Positions 1 through 10,501 of a stretch of DNA of 20,000 bases are shown piece after piece (within the stretch, counting starts at the first letter, position 1; every line of letters starts with the position of its first letter). Under the pieces are notes generated by a model. It searched no databases. It was not told where the DNA came from and worked only from the letters and a program-made list of their open reading frames with translations. The position numbers and the translations under genes are program-made. The DNA is from Cryptomeria japonica (taxonomy: Eukaryota > Streptophyta > Pinopsida > Cupressales > Cupressaceae), in contig NW_026729152.1 of assembly GCF_030272615.1 (NCBI RefSeq), forward strand, positions 12,501 through 32,500, read 5' to 3'.

Positions 1-713
1 CATGGGACATGGAAAAGACTCGAGAAGAGAGCTCGCTCACGGGAGAGAGAAGCCAAGGAGACCACGAGAGTGCTGAGAGTGGGACAGCGCTGAATAGGCG
101 GGAGAAGCCTGCGCGTATAAACGGAGATATATATCCAATTGCAACGAAGGAACGTGCCAAAGATCGAGAACAATGGCAGAAATGCTAGTAACGTGCACTT
201 CGGGACCAACGCATCACCGGAAGACAACCGCCAAACATCGAAAGAGTCGCGATGCTCCGCAACCTACGTGCAAAGCGGTCGCACACCGGGTAAGGGAGTG
301 AGAGCCCCAAACATAGCTGGGCGAGGCGCTCACTCCGCTCTTTAATATCTCGTTAATACCGCCAAGGAAATGGCACAAGCACACACACACAAGCATCCTC
401 GGAAGAGGACAGTTCGAGTGACAGGTCAAATCCAAGAGTTCCGAAGACTACCTCCAGGAACAATCGGGAACAAGACCGATTACAAGTCGTCGAGTCTGTT
501 ACTGGGCGAACACGAGATGCGCACAGGAAATCGATCAGCCCTCACAATGGCCCAAGGCCAGAGATCGGACTGCTACGATTTACCCCAACAATCATCGTGC
601 CACTCTTCGCAGAGAGGTGATAGACGCCAACGAGCCCGCGCATAGCAATCGAGGTGTAAAAAGGGCGTTGAAGGCAGGAAGCCTGGACGAAAGAGGCTAC
701 GAGGTCACCTCGA
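1..713. other. non-coding stretch, nothing assignable
   Basis: Reading frames here are 64-91 codons at most, overlap each other on both strands and show no recognisable domain. There is a very short CA run near 379-391. A piece resembling the downstream satellites (GCATAGCAATCGAGGTG) appears at about 641-657, so the right end is probably decayed satellite. I see no tRNA, rRNA or mobile-element hallmark in the rest. Confidence 0.6.
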
Positions 714-1207
714 AGCGGTCTAAGAATCGGGCGCACTTGGGGCGACTACCAGTGCCAACCCCTTATCCCGCGGTGCGTCCGACACACAGAAATTTCCAAG
801 GCGGCCAAGGAGCCTCCCCGCATAGCAATCGGGGTGTGAGGTTACGGATGCAGCATTGATAGCAATCGAGGTGTGAGGCGAAGGATGCAGAAGTGAGAGC
901 CGAGGGATGTAGCAGAGATAGCAATCGGGGTGTGTGATGCAGAAGAGATAGCAATCGAGGTGTGCGGTGGGAAGGGCCCAGCAGCCAGAATGCATGAAGC
1001 GACGGATGAAGCAGTGATGACAACCGGGCTGTGAGGAGAGGAGGGATGCAGCCAAGAAAGCAATCAGGGCTCGAGGCAAGGGATGCATCAAGGATAGCAA
1101 TCATGTTGTGAGGCGAGATTCCAAAGGCTAAACGTGAGAGGCTGCAGGGTCGACTCAGAGAGGTCTATGCATGTGAGAGGCTGAAAGCAAGGTCGACTCG
1201 GAGCGGT
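714..1207. repeat. degenerate satellite copies with short internal reiterations
   Basis: The segment at 714-840 is a diverged copy of the 188-bp satellite found further right: it carries the landmarks CGACTACCAGTGCCAACC, a GTCCGACACACAGA stretch and CCGCATAGCAATCGGGG in the same order. From about 836 to 1110 the motif AGCAATC(G/A)(A/G)G(G/T)TGTG is reiterated irregularly (motif starts near 824, 861, 920, 950, 1059 and 1096). This looks like local slippage of one short satellite piece. Overlapping minus-strand reading frames here (up to 126 codons) read repeats such as LDCYLCYIP and are not considered genes. Confidence 0.6.
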
Positions 1208-3617
1208 CTATGCATCGGGCGCGCTTGGGGCGACTACCAGTGCCAACCCCTTATCCCGCGACGCGTCCGACAAAGAGAACGTTCCAAGGCGGCAGAGGAG
1301 GTTACCAGCCGAAGGATGCAGTAGCAATAACAGGTATAGTTCCGCGGCGGCCGAGAAGACTCACCGCATAGGAATCGGGATGCGAGGCGAGGGATGCGGC
1401 GGGAAGGCCCCGACGGCTAAACGGAAGAGGCTGCAGGGCCGCCTCGGAATGGTCCAAGCATCGGATGCGATTGGGACGACTACCAGTGCCAACCCCTTAT
1501 CCCGCGATGCGTCCGATACACAGATAGTTCCAAGGCGGCCGAGGAGCCTCACCGCATATCAATCGGGGTGCGAGGCGAGGGATGGGGCGGGAAGGCCCCA
1601 ACGGCTAGACGGAAGAGGCTTCAGGGCCACCTCGGAATGGTCCAAGCATCGGACGCGCTTGGGGCGACTGCCAGTGCCAACCCCTTATCCCGCGATGCGT
1701 CCGATACACAGATGGTTCCAAGGCGGCCGAGGAGCCTCACCGCATAGCAATCGGGGGTGCGAGGCGAGGGATGGGGCGGGAAGGCCCCAACGGCTAGACG
1801 GAAGAGGCTTCAGGGCCGCCTAGGAATGGTCCAAGCATCGGACACGCTTGGGGCGACTACCAGTGACAGCCCCCTATCCCGCGATGCGTCCGATACGAAG
1901 ATGGTTCCAAGGCGGCCGAGGAGCCTCACCGCATAGCAATCGGGGTGCGAGGTGGGGGATGCGGCGAGATGGCCCCAACGGCTAGACGGAAGAGGCCACA
2001 GGGCCGCGTCGGAATAGTCCAAGCATCGGACGCGCTTGGGGCGACTACCAGTGACAACCCCTTATCCCGCGATGCGTCCGATACGAAGATAGTTCCAAGG
2101 CGGCCGAGGAGCCTCACCGCATAGCAATCGGGGTGCGAGGTGGGGGATGCGGCGAGATGGCCCCAACGGCTAGACGGAAGAGGCTGCAGGGCCGCCTCGG
2201 AATAGTCCAAGCATCGGACGCGCTTGGGGCCACTACCAGTGACAACCCCTTATCCCGCGATGCGTCCGATACGAAGATAGTTCCAAGGCGGCCGAAGAGC
2301 CTCACCGCATAGCAATCGGGGTGCGAGGTGGGGGATGCGGCGAGATGGCCCCAACGGCTAGACGGAAGAGGCCACAGGGCCGCCTCGGAATAGTCCAAGC
2401 ATCGGACGCGCTTGGGGCGACTACCAGTGACAACCCCTTATCCCGCGATGCGTCCGATACGAAGATAGTTCCCAGGCGGCCGAGGAGCCTCACCGCATAG
2501 CAATCGGGGTGCGAGGCGAGGGATGCGGCGAGATGGCCCCAAAGGCTAGACGGAAGAGGCTGCAGGGCTGCCTCGGAATAGTCCAAGCATCGGACGCGCT
2601 TGGGGCGACTACCACTGCCAACCCCTTATCCCGCGATGCGTCCGATACACAGATAGTTCCGAGGCGGCCGAGGAGGTGGGGGATGCAGCGAGATGGCCCC
2701 AACGGCTAGACGGAAGAGGCTGCAGGGCCGCCTCGGAATAGTCCAAGCATCGGACGCGCTTGGGGCGACTACCAGTGACAACCCCTTATCCCGCGATGCG
2801 TCCGATACACAGATAGTTCCGAGGCGGCCAAGGAGCCTCACCGCATAGCAATCGTGGTGCGAGGTGGGGGATGCGGCGAGATGGCCCCAACGGCTAGACG
2901 GAAGAGGCTGCAGGGCCGCCTCGGAATGGTCCAAGCATCGGATGCGCTTGGGGCGACTACCACTGCCAACCCCTTATCCCGCGATGCGTCCGATACACAG
3001 ATAGTTCCAAGGCGGCCGAGGAGCCTCACAGCATAGCAATCAGGGTGCGAGGCGAGGGATGCGGTGAGAAAGACCCAACGGCTAGACGGAAGAGGCTTCA
3101 GGGCCGCCTCGGAATGGTCCAAGCATCGGACGCGCTTGGGGCGACTACCAATGACAACCCCTTATCCCGCGACGCGTCCGATACACAGATAGTTCCGAGG
3201 CGGCCGAGGAGCCTCACCGCATAGCAATCGGGGTGCGAGGCGAGGGATGCGGCGAGAAGGACCCAACGGCTAGACGGAAGAGGCTTCAGGGCCGCCTCGG
3301 AATGGTCCAAGCATCGGACGCGCTTGGGGCGACTACCAGTGACAACCCCTTATCCCGCGACGCGTCCGATACACAGATAGTTCCGAGGCGGCCGAGGAGC
3401 CTCACCGCATAGCAATCGGGGTGCGAGGCGAGGGATGCGGCGAGAAGGACCCAACGGCTAGACGGAAGAGGCTTCAGGGCCGCCTCGGAATGGTCCAAGC
3501 ATCGGACGCGCTTGGGGCGACTACCGTTGCCAACCCCTTATCCCGCGATGCGTCTGATACACAGATAGTTCCGAGGCGGCCGAGGAGCCTCACCGCATAG
3601 CAATCGGGTTGCGAGGC
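1208..3617. repeat. 188-bp tandem satellite array
   Basis: The landmark TCCAAGCATCGG recurs at 1453, 1641, 1830, 2018, 2206, 2394, 2582, 2742, 2930, 3118, 3306 and 3494. The spacing is 188 bp except one 189-bp step (an extra G) and one 160-bp step at 2582-2742, where a 28-bp piece including GCATAGCAATCGGGG is missing. The first copy, from 1208, is degenerate. Because 188 is not a multiple of three, the array generates staggered 94-codon minus-strand reading frames, which are artefacts. Neighbouring copies share variants: GCTTCAGGG at 1641/1830 and again at 3118-3494, with GCCACAGGG and GCTGCAGGG alternating from 2018 to 2582. This indicates local duplication and homogenisation. Confidence 0.92.
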
Positions 3618-3857
3618 AGATTATTGGGAAGGGAACCCCCTGGGATGCGGCTCAAGCAGTGCCCAAAGGGACTGGAATGCGGAATCACATCGAGAGACCC
3701 AAATGCTATACGAGGGCTCAAATCGAATTATCGATTTGGCCACGACATGGACGCATCGGAACGACTACCTTTGCCGAACCACTCGCAATTGCATCCATAC
3801 CGAAACCAATAGACATTTCCGTTAGAGCCCTCGCATAGCATTCGGGAATCTCGCATG

Positions 3858-3943
3858 CCCCTCTAAATCGACCAATGCTGGCGCTCAATGAAAATGCGAG
3901 CGCTACCACCGTTCGAGCGCCAGCATTGGTCGAGTTAGAGGGG
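3858..3943. repeat. near-perfect inverted repeat (29-bp arms, 28-nt loop)
   Basis: Arm 3858-3886 (CCCCTCTAAATCGACC...) pairs with 3915-3943 with one mismatch in 29 positions; the loop is 3887-3914. It lies about 30 bp upstream of the CTCCCC/TATATAAG module. Weaker versions of the same inverted repeat are present in the related units at 10874-10900/10936-10962 (20 of 27 positions pair) and 11315-11341/11376-11402 (17 of 27). It could form a cruciform in DNA or a hairpin if transcribed. No function is known. Confidence 0.85.
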
Positions 3944-3971
3944 CACGGGGGAGAATGCTCCAGTCAACACC

Positions 3972-3976
3972 TCCCC
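3972..3976. other. left target-site duplication (TCCCC)
   Basis: TCCCC immediately precedes the left LTR and is repeated at 10502-10506 immediately after the right LTR. Five base pairs is the usual duplication size for Ty3/Gypsy integrases. The match confirms that both element boundaries are original and that the element has not been rearranged since insertion. Confidence 0.95.
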
Positions 3977-4308
3977 TGTAACGGGTCTGCATTGGGCAGA
4001 ATACTTGCACAGTTTTTGGATCGGGTCCAGCCTTAGTGGGGTTCCATTTTGCATCGGAACTCTTTCTTTTGCATAGCCGACATGGAGTTGGTGTTTCACA
4101 CAGCCGACTTAATTCATTTCATCGGCGGGGCCGATATGTTTTATTTCCTTGGCGGGGGCCGACATGGGACTTGGCCGATGTTCTTCTTAGCGCGGACTTA
4201 ACTCATATGAGTCCGGACCTATATGGGCGCTAATTTTCCATTGGCGGGATTCCTTTTGGGCCGGCCCTATCCGCCCAACGGCTCTTTTATTTGGGTCCGA
4301 CCCTCCAG

Positions 4309-4316
4309 TATATAAG
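4309..4316 (+). promoter_or_regulatory. LTR promoter TATA box
   Basis: TATATAAG lies in the context CTCCAGTATATAAGATGAG, about 330 bp into the LTR. This fits a Pol II core promoter, with transcription expected roughly 30 bp downstream. The identical site in the right LTR is at 9890-9897. The start site is inferred, not seen. Confidence 0.75.
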
Positions 4317-4678
4317 ATGAGCGGGATGCTCATTCTTAAAAAGCAGAAGCAGATTCAGAATCAGGATCATCAGCGATCAAGCATTCGGCAGCGAGCAGAC
4401 GAGCAGACAGATGCGAGTCTTCGGCGTCGCAAGTCTGAGTGCGAGTATTGCAGCGAGGGACTTTATTGCTCAGGCGAGCATTGGGGTCTTGTGACTTGGC
4501 GATCTGGCACCTCGAGGAGCTAACTGGTTCTCCTCTCGAGCGAGCCGATCCCAGTCTGAGTCGAAGGGACTCTTTGTAACTTGTCCGAGTCAGATTGGCT
4601 GGCTGGGCAATCCATTTGGGGGCGACCGGTATTTCTCAATACCGAGTTCTATCCAGCATTGTAATCTTTGAGGATAAT

Positions 4679-4684
4679 AATAAA
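4679..4684 (+). promoter_or_regulatory. LTR polyadenylation signal (AATAAA)
   Basis: AATAAA occurs in an A/T-rich stretch about 370 bp downstream of the TATA box. In the right LTR the same signal, at 10260-10265, would direct 3'-end formation of the genomic transcript. Confidence 0.55.
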
Positions 4685-4922
4685 GGATATGGGCACCTCG
4701 CCCCACCTTTGAATGTTGTGTTGTCTATTTTATTCCGCATTGCATCGTATCCTTTTATGCATTCTGGGAGCAAGTCGATCTGCATTTTCATTGTGCATTC
4801 CGCTTTAGCGCAATATTGGAAGGGACGAGGCGTAGGCCGAAGGTCTCTGACCTTGAACGGATCCGAGTCGGGTCGGGACTTGTCGGTGCCGCACAGGCTT
4901 AACTCCCAAAGCCCGTGACAGT

Positions 4923-4934
4923 TGGTATCAGAGC
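4923..4934 (+). other. primer binding site, initiator Met-tRNA type
   Basis: TGGTATCAGAGC starts two bases after the left LTR and is complementary to the 3' end of plant initiator methionine tRNA (including CCA). This is the usual primer for many plant Ty3/Gypsy and Ty1/Copia elements. It marks where minus-strand DNA synthesis starts. Confidence 0.95.
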
Positions 4935-4968
4935 TTCGGATCAGATCCGGGGCTGTGCAGATCGAAAG

Positions 4969-7900
4969 ATGGCAGATACAGATAGTCAGCATGAAGTGGA
5001 GGTCGTGCAACCTGAGAGTAAGGCTGCGAAGGTGTCTTCGAAGGGGAAAGATCCGAAGCACCGCGATTGGCTCCAAGACCATGAAAATCGACTCGAGGAC
5101 TTGGAACAGTCCGACCTCGAGGAGCGCATGACGGCAGAGTGGTCGAAGCTGGCGGAACAGATAGAGTCTTTGAGGGAAGAGATCCGCTTCCTCAAAGAGG
5201 GGCAACAGATCTTCCATTCGTTGTTGCAGGGAGGAACGCATGGTTCTAAGGCAACTCGAGTTGGAACTTATGACGGTGAGCGCGATGACAAGGCACTTGA
5301 TAATTTCTTCTGGGATGTTGAGGAGTACCTGTCGTGTGCACCGAAGACGTCTGATGAGGCACAGGTCAAGGATATTGCAACATACCTTACCGGCAGTGCG
5401 AAGCTGTGGTGGCGAACGCATCAGGCAGATGAACGCGCTGGGAAGACGGTGAAACCGATCAAGTCCTGGGCTGACTTGAAGGCAGCGCTTCATGATCAAT
5501 TCCGACCTGGGAATTCGGATTGGATCATCCGATCCAGGTTCGATGAACTCAAGCATACTGGCACTATTCGAGAGTATGTCAAGGCATTTCAGGTGTTGGA
5601 TTTGGAATGCACCAAGTTGAGCGACTTCGAGAAGTTATTCCTCTTCACTAAGGGTCTGCAACCCTGGGCGAAGGATGAGCTGAGGAGACAGAAAGTTCAG
5701 ACTTTGGCCGAGGCGATCACAGTTGCGGATGGGCTGCTCGATTATAAGGGCGATGCAGCTAGGGGCTTTGGTGGAGCTCGAACAGACTACAAGAAGAACT
5801 TCCGCCGGAAAGAGAAGAAGGGAGGCGGACCTCCTTCTGATCCTAACGGCGAGCCCAGGAAGAAGAAACCGAAGAAGTCGAATGGAGAAGGTAACCCGAA
5901 GAAGAAAGATCACACACAGACTGAGAAGAAGAAGGATCGTGATCCAGGGTGTTTCATCTGTGGCAAAGATGATCACTGGGCACGGAGCTGTCCAGATCGG
6001 AGTAGGATCAACGCGCTGTTGTTCGAGGAGAAGAAGTTGCCCGCAATGAGCACCTTGCAACTCCTGAATGCAGTGCAACATTCTACCGAAGTGGCCGATA
6101 AGCACGAGTTGTGTTTTGTGGAGACTTTCTTTGGCAACAAGAAGGTGCTAGCTATGGTGGATTCAGGTGCCACCCACAACTACATCTCCGCATGCCGAGC
6201 GAAGAAGCTTGGACTCAAGATCGAGCCCACTACAAATCAGTTCAAGGCGGTGACCGCACCCGCGCAGCAGGTGAGCGGTGAGATCCATAAGGAAGTCATC
6301 CGAGTTGGGTCGTGGCAGGGTGTGCTTGATTTGATCGCCATTGGAATGAATGAGTTCGATCTCATACTCGGGCAGGAGTTCTTGAGGTCGGCATCAGCAG
6401 CTGTGGTGCCACACTTGAGCTGTTTGCTGATATTGGATCCGAGCAGACCAAGTATGGTTCCGATGATGAAGAGCGTGGAACAGGATCTCCTGTTGAATGC
6501 GCTCAGTGCTAAGCAGGTTGGCAAGGGAAGGCGGGAGGAGTTGTTTTTGGCCGCACTGATTGGAGATTGGGATGAAGGAGAGTCGTCAGGACCCTCTAAC
6601 ACCTCGGCGATCCAGTATGTGTTGTCCGAGTTTGCGGATGTTATGCCAGACCAGCTCCCAGCTGTGTTACCACCGAGGAGGCACGTTGATCACAGGATCG
6701 AACTGGAGTCAGGGGCAAGACCACCAGCGAAGGCTCCTTATCGACTCTCCGCACCAGAGATGGAAGAGTTGAGGAAGCAGTTGGCAGAGCTCGCTGAGGC
6801 AGGATACTTGCGTCCCTCCAGATCACCTTATGCTGCTCCAGTATTGTTCCAGCGCAAGAAGGATGGAAGCCTTCGGATGTGTGTGGACTATCGAGCTTTG
6901 AACAAGCTCACCATCAAGAACAAGTATCCGTTACCTCTCATAGCGGATAGCTTTGATCGACTGGTCGATGCAAGAGTGTTCACCAAGTTGGACCTGAGGC
7001 AGGGTTACTATCAGATCAGGATCGCGCCAGGTGATGAGGAGAAGACCGCGATCACGACGAGGTATGGTAGCTATGAATTCTTGGTTATGCCTTTTGGTCT
7101 CACTAACGCTCCTGCAACCTTCAGCACCTTGATGAACGATGTGTTTCGCTCATTATTGGACAAGTGCGTTGTTGTGTATCTGGATGACATTTTGGTATAC
7201 AGTCGAGACATGGAGGAACACAAGCGGCACCTTCAGGAGGTGTTTGCTTTGTTGAGAGAACATCAGCTGTTCGCAAAGAAGGAAAAGTGTGCTTTTGCGC
7301 AGGAGGAAGTGCCGTTTCTGGGCCATATTCTTGGTCATGGCCAGATCCGACCAGACCCGGAGAAGCTTCAGGCAATCCGAGACTGGGAGCCGCTTCGCAA
7401 TGTGCATGAGGTGAGACAGTTCCTTGGTTTAGCTAACTACTATCGCAAGTTTGTAGCAGGCTATTCCCGGATTGCGAGCCCCTTGACGGATCTGTTGAAG
7501 AAGGACCGCGGATGGAAATGGGGCGATAAGCAGCAGACAGCATTTGAGTTGCTAAAAGACAAGTTGACTGAGGAGCCAGTCCTTGCTTTGCCGAAATATG
7601 GCCAACCTTTTGAGGTCCAAACCGATGCGTCCGACTATGCCATGGGTGGAGTTTTGATGCAGGATGGGCATCCTGTGGCATATGAATCTCGGAAGTTGAA
7701 TGACAGAGAGAGGAACTACTCGGCGCATGAGAAAGAGATGACTGCGATAGTGCACTGTTTGAGAACTTGGAGGCATTACTTGCTGGGGGTGCCGTTCATA
7801 GTGAAGACAGACAATGTCAGCTCCACTTACTTCAAGACTCAGTCTAAGCTCACCCCGAAGCAGGCGAGGTGGCAAGAATTCCTGGCAGAATTCGACTTTG

Positions 7901-9477
7901 AGCTGATATACAATCCAGGGCGACATAATGTGGTAGCCGATGCACTTAGCAGGAAGGCACAGCTTGGTGCTTTGAAGCTCCTGGGTCAGAGCCAAGTTGT
8001 GTTGAACGAAGACATGATTGAGAAAATCAAGGAGGGACTGGAGAATGACTCGCAGGCGTGGCAGATTGTATTGCAGGTGCAAGCTGGGCGAACTCGGAAG
8101 TTCACACTTCAGGATGGACTCCTGTACTTTGCCGCAAACCGAGTCTACCTTCCGAAGTGGAGAGATGTTCGCAAGGAGGTCTTGCAGGAGTGTCATGATT
8201 CCGTTTGGGCAGGGCATCCGGGACAGAAGCGAACAATGGCCTTGTTGGAAAGAGGCTTCTACTGGCCTAACATGAGGGACGATGTTGAGAGGTATGTGAG
8301 GACTTGCCTCACTTGTCAGCAAGACAAAGCTCAGATGTTGCAGCCGGCGGGCTTGTTGCGTCCTCTCCCCGTTCCTGTGCGACCTTGGGCAAGTGTGAGC
8401 ATGGACTTCATCACACAGTTGCCGGAGGTAGATGGACATTCTAGCATCATGGTCGTGGTAGACAGGTTCAGTAAGTATGCAATATTCATTGCATGTAAGA
8501 CCTCGTGTCCAGCCGAGGAGGCGGCCGAGCTCTTTTTCAAGAATGTGGTCAAAAACTGGGGTATACCTTTGAGCATTGTAAGTGATCGGGACCCTCGATT
8601 CACTTCGAGCTTCTGGCAGGAGTTGTTCAAGATTGTTGGGACCCGACTCCTGATGAGTTCGGGGTTCCATCCCCAGACTGATGGACAGACAGAGCGGATT
8701 AATGGCATCCTCGAAGACTACCTAAGGCACTTCGTAGTCTCGGATCAGAGGAACTGGCCTAAGCTGCTGGATGTGGCCCAGTTCTCCTACAATCTGCAGA
8801 GGAGTGAGTCCTCGAAGTTCAGTCCTTTTGAGTTGGCTACGGGCCAACAACCTCTTTCACCCCACACAGTCTTGGCAGGATACCAAGGCGAGAATGTTGA
8901 TGCAACAGAACGACTGAAGAGCTGGAATGAGAAGGTGGACTTGGCTCGTTACCATCTCACCCAGGCTTCAGACAGGATGAAGAAGTTTGCTGACAGGCAC
9001 AGGCGTCGATTGGAGTTTGATGTTGGCGACAAAGTTTTGGTTCGCATGGATCAGGACCGATTCAAAGTCCCAAAGGGGCTGAGTGCTTCGTTGGTCAGAC
9101 GATTTGATGGACCTTTCGAAGTCATTCGGAAGATCAATCCCGTCGCCTACCAACTCAACTTACCCCTCCATCTCAAGACTCATCCTGTTTTCCACGTCTC
9201 TCAGTTGAGACCGCATCATCCAGATGACGAAGATCTGATAAGAAATATTCCGAACAGAGGCCCGGCGAATGTGTTGGACAATCCGGACCGCAGAGTCAGC
9301 CAGGTCCTTGCAATGCGAACACGAGGAGGAGGCAAGAACGGCATCCGTGAGTTCTTGGTGATGTTCGAAGGACAGGGACGCGACTCCGCTTCCTGGGAAC
9401 GCAGTGAGTCGTTATGGAGAGACGAGGAGATAATCATGGAGTTCCTCTCCAGGAGGAACCCGCCCAGACAGGAGTAG
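4969..9477 (+). CDS. gag-pol: gag-pol polyprotein of a chromovirus, single uninterrupted frame
   Basis: The product is 1502 residues from ATG 4969. An in-frame GTG at 4915 lies inside the LTR end and is not used here. Gag: an acidic, coiled-coil-like N-terminus (about 35-85), a retrotransposon gag domain (about 95-270, with LWW at 146-148), a Lys-rich stretch, then a CCHC zinc knuckle C-X2-C-X4-H-X4-C at 328-341. Protease: active site DSGAT at 398. Reverse transcriptase: about 580-790, with metal-binding D675 ([11 protein letters not shown]) and YLDD at 737-740. RNase H: D886, E923, D948. Integrase: H1076, H1083, C1113, C1116 zinc finger; D1146, D1206, E1242 in DD35E spacing; GPF module at 1381-1383. 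Tail: chromodomain-like, about 1443-1495. It encodes the coat, processing, reverse transcription and integration functions. No stop or frameshift is seen. Gag and Pol share one frame, so any gag excess must arise by another mechanism. Confidence 0.97.
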   Translation: MADTDSQHEVEVVQPESKAAKVSSKGKDPKHRDWLQDHENRLEDLEQSDLEERMTAEWSKLAEQIESLREEIRFLKEGQQIFHSLLQGGTHGSKATRVGTYDGERDDKALDNFFWDVEEYLSCAPKTSDEAQVKDIATYLTGSAKLWWRTHQADERAGKTVKPIKSWADLKAALHDQFRPGNSDWIIRSRFDELKHTGTIREYVKAFQVLDLECTKLSDFEKLFLFTKGLQPWAKDELRRQKVQTLAEAITVADGLLDYKGDAARGFGGARTDYKKNFRRKEKKGGGPPSDPNGEPRKKKPKKSNGEGNPKKKDHTQTEKKKDRDPGCFICGKDDHWARSCPDRSRINALLFEEKKLPAMSTLQLLNAVQHSTEVADKHELCFVETFFGNKKVLAMVDSGATHNYISACRAKKLGLKIEPTTNQFKAVTAPAQQVSGEIHKEVIRVGSWQGVLDLIAIGMNEFDLILGQEFLRSASAAVVPHLSCLLILDPSRPSMVPMMKSVEQDLLLNALSAKQVGKGRREELFLAALIGDWDEGESSGPSNTSAIQYVLSEFADVMPDQLPAVLPPRRHVDHRIELESGARPPAKAPYRLSAPEMEELRKQLAELAEAGYLRPSRSPYAAPVLFQRKKDGSLRMCVDYRALNKLTIKNKYPLPLIADSFDRLVDARVFTKLDLRQGYYQIRIAPGDEEKTAITTRYGSYEFLVMPFGLTNAPATFSTLMNDVFRSLLDKCVVVYLDDILVYSRDMEEHKRHLQEVFALLREHQLFAKKEKCAFAQEEVPFLGHILGHGQIRPDPEKLQAIRDWEPLRNVHEVRQFLGLANYYRKFVAGYSRIASPLTDLLKKDRGWKWGDKQQTAFELLKDKLTEEPVLALPKYGQPFEVQTDASDYAMGGVLMQDGHPVAYESRKLNDRERNYSAHEKEMTAIVHCLRTWRHYLLGVPFIVKTDNVSSTYFKTQSKLTPKQARWQEFLAEFDFELIYNPGRHNVVADALSRKAQLGALKLLGQSQVVLNEDMIEKIKEGLENDSQAWQIVLQVQAGRTRKFTLQDGLLYFAANRVYLPKWRDVRKEVLQECHDSVWAGHPGQKRTMALLERGFYWPNMRDDVERYVRTCLTCQQDKAQMLQPAGLLRPLPVPVRPWASVSMDFITQLPEVDGHSSIMVVVDRFSKYAIFIACKTSCPAEEAAELFFKNVVKNWGIPLSIVSDRDPRFTSSFWQELFKIVGTRLLMSSGFHPQTDGQTERINGILEDYLRHFVVSDQRNWPKLLDVAQFSYNLQRSESSKFSPFELATGQQPLSPHTVLAGYQGENVDATERLKSWNEKVDLARYHLTQASDRMKKFADRHRRRLEFDVGDKVLVRMDQDRFKVPKGLSASLVRRFDGPFEVIRKINPVAYQLNLPLHLKTHPVFHVSQLRPHHPDDEDLIRNIPNRGPANVLDNPDRRVSQVLAMRTRGGGKNGIREFLVMFEGQGRDSASWERSESLWRDEEIIMEFLSRRNPPRQE

Positions 9478-9548
9478 ATTTCTGGGTCAATGCCTCCCAG
9501 TGCTTTGTGCAGGGGTGCTGGCGTCGAGGGCGCCGCCACTAGTTTAGT
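9478..9548 (+). other. 3' untranslated internal spacer of the element
   Basis: Seventy-one bases lie between the TAG stop and the polypurine tract. There is no envelope-like or additional reading frame. Confidence 0.8.
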
Positions 9549-9557
9549 GGGGGAGGA
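9549..9557 (+). other. polypurine tract
   Basis: GGGGGAGGA directly abuts the right LTR at 9558. This is the expected position of the RNase H-resistant primer for plus-strand DNA synthesis. Confidence 0.92.
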
Positions 9558-10501
9558 TGTAACGGGTCTGCATTGGGCAGAATACTTGCACAGTTTTTGG
9601 ATCGGGTCCAGCCTTAGTGGGGTTCCATTTTGCATCGGAACTCTTTCTTTTGCATAGCCGACATGGAGTTGGTGTTTCACACAGCCGACTTAATTCATTT
9701 CATCGGCGGGGCCGATATGTTTTATTTCCTTGGCGGGGGCCGACATGGGACTTGGCCGATGTTCTTCTTAGCGCGGACTTAACTCATATGAGTCCGGACC
9801 TATATGGGCGCTAATTTTCCATTGGCGGGATTCCTTTTGGGCCGGCCCTATCCGCCCAACGGCTCTTTTATTTGGGTCCGACCCTCCAGTATATAAGATG
9901 AGCGGGATGCTCATTCTTAAAAAGCAGAAGCAGATTCAGAATCAGGATCATCAGCGATCAAGCATTCGGCAGCGAGCAGACGAGCAGACAGATGCGAGTC
10001 TTCGGCGTCGCAAGTCTGAGTGCGAGTATTGCAGCGAGGGACTTTATTGCTCAGGCGAGCATTGGGGTCTTGTGACTTGGCGATCTGGCACCTCGAGGAG
10101 CTAACTGGTTCTCCTCTCGAGCGAGCCGATCCCAGTCTGAGTCGAAGGGACTCTTTGTAACTTGTCCGAGTCAGATTGGCTGGCTGGGCAATCCATTTGG
10201 GGGCGACCGGTATTTCTCAATACCGAGTTCTATCCAGCATTGTAATCTTTGAGGATAATAATAAAGGATATGGGCACCTCGCCCCACCTTTGAATGTTGT
10301 GTTGTCTATTTTATTCCGCATTGCATCGTATCCTTTTATGCATTCTGGGAGCAAGTCGATCTGCATTTTCATTGTGCATTCCGCTTTAGCGCAATATTGG
10401 AAGGGACGAGGCGTAGGCCGAAGGTCTCTGACCTTGAACGGATCCGAGTCGGGTCGGGACTTGTCGGTGCCGCACAGGCTTAACTCCCAAAGCCCGTGAC
10501 A
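9558..10501 (+). repeat. 3' long terminal repeat
   Basis: It is 944 bp long and matches the left LTR at a constant offset of 5581 bp. I found no substitution or indel when reading the two side by side, and the incidental reading frames translate identically. TATA box at 9890-9897, AATAAA at 10260-10265. Confidence 0.96.

Larger units (their letters stand above)
3618..3976. repeat. left part of a larger repeat unit, split by the retrotransposon
   Basis: This non-coding segment follows the same order as the units at 10710-11000 and 11151-11440: ACCCAAATGCTA near 3699, CGACTACC(T)TTGCCGAACC near 3759, CGCATAGCATTCGGG near 3832, a long inverted repeat, then GGGGCACGGGGG and ACACCTCCCC, where it is cut by the LTR. 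The missing right part (TATATAAG and onward) resumes at 10507 after the element. The unit is therefore a single repeat interrupted by insertion. Confidence 0.85.
3977..4920 (+). repeat. 5' long terminal repeat
   Basis: The 944-bp LTR begins TGTAACGGGTCTG and ends AAAGCCCGTGACA. It contains a TATA box (4309-4316) and an AATAAA signal (4679-4684), which suggests U3 to about 4340, R to about 4700 and then U5; the exact boundaries are inferred. U3 carries three GCCGAC hexamers (4076, 4103, 4158) and a 12-bp palindrome ACTCATATGAGT (4201-4212). Small reading frames of 65, 68 and 107 codons inside it are incidental and recur identically in the other LTR. Confidence 0.96.
3977..10501 (+). mobile_element. 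complete Ty3/Gypsy chromovirus LTR retrotransposon
   Basis: This 6525-bp element is built from a left LTR (3977-4920), a tRNA primer site, one gag-pol reading frame, a polypurine tract and a right LTR (9558-10501). The termini are TGTAACGGG...CCCGTGACA, forming an imperfect inverted repeat with the canonical TG...CA ends. The order protease, reverse transcriptase, RNase H, integrase is that of Ty3/Gypsy, and the C-terminal chromodomain-like tail places it among chromoviruses. I cannot assign the clade (Tekay, Reina, CRM, Galadriel or a non-angiosperm lineage). All structural parts are present and the frame is open, so it may be autonomous. Insertion looks recent because the LTRs show no difference by eye. 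Confidence 0.96.

Noticed and set aside
1361-3498. Series of 63-102-codon minus-strand frames (WGHLAASPTSHPDCYAVRLLG)
   Set aside because: They recur every 188 bp with the satellite and shift frame between copies; there is no start or promoter evidence for each.
4915-4968. Upstream GTG extension of gag-pol by 18 codons
   Set aside because: It starts in the LTR end and runs through the tRNA primer site. The first ATG at 4969 directly precedes the gag-like sequence.
4636-5556. 306-codon minus-strand frame
   Set aside because: It is antisense to the LTR end and the gag coding region, has no recognisable domain, and is explained as a shadow of the real frame.
7552-8670. 372-codon minus-strand frame
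   Set aside because: It is antisense to RNase H and integrase, whose catalytic motifs are clearly on the plus strand.
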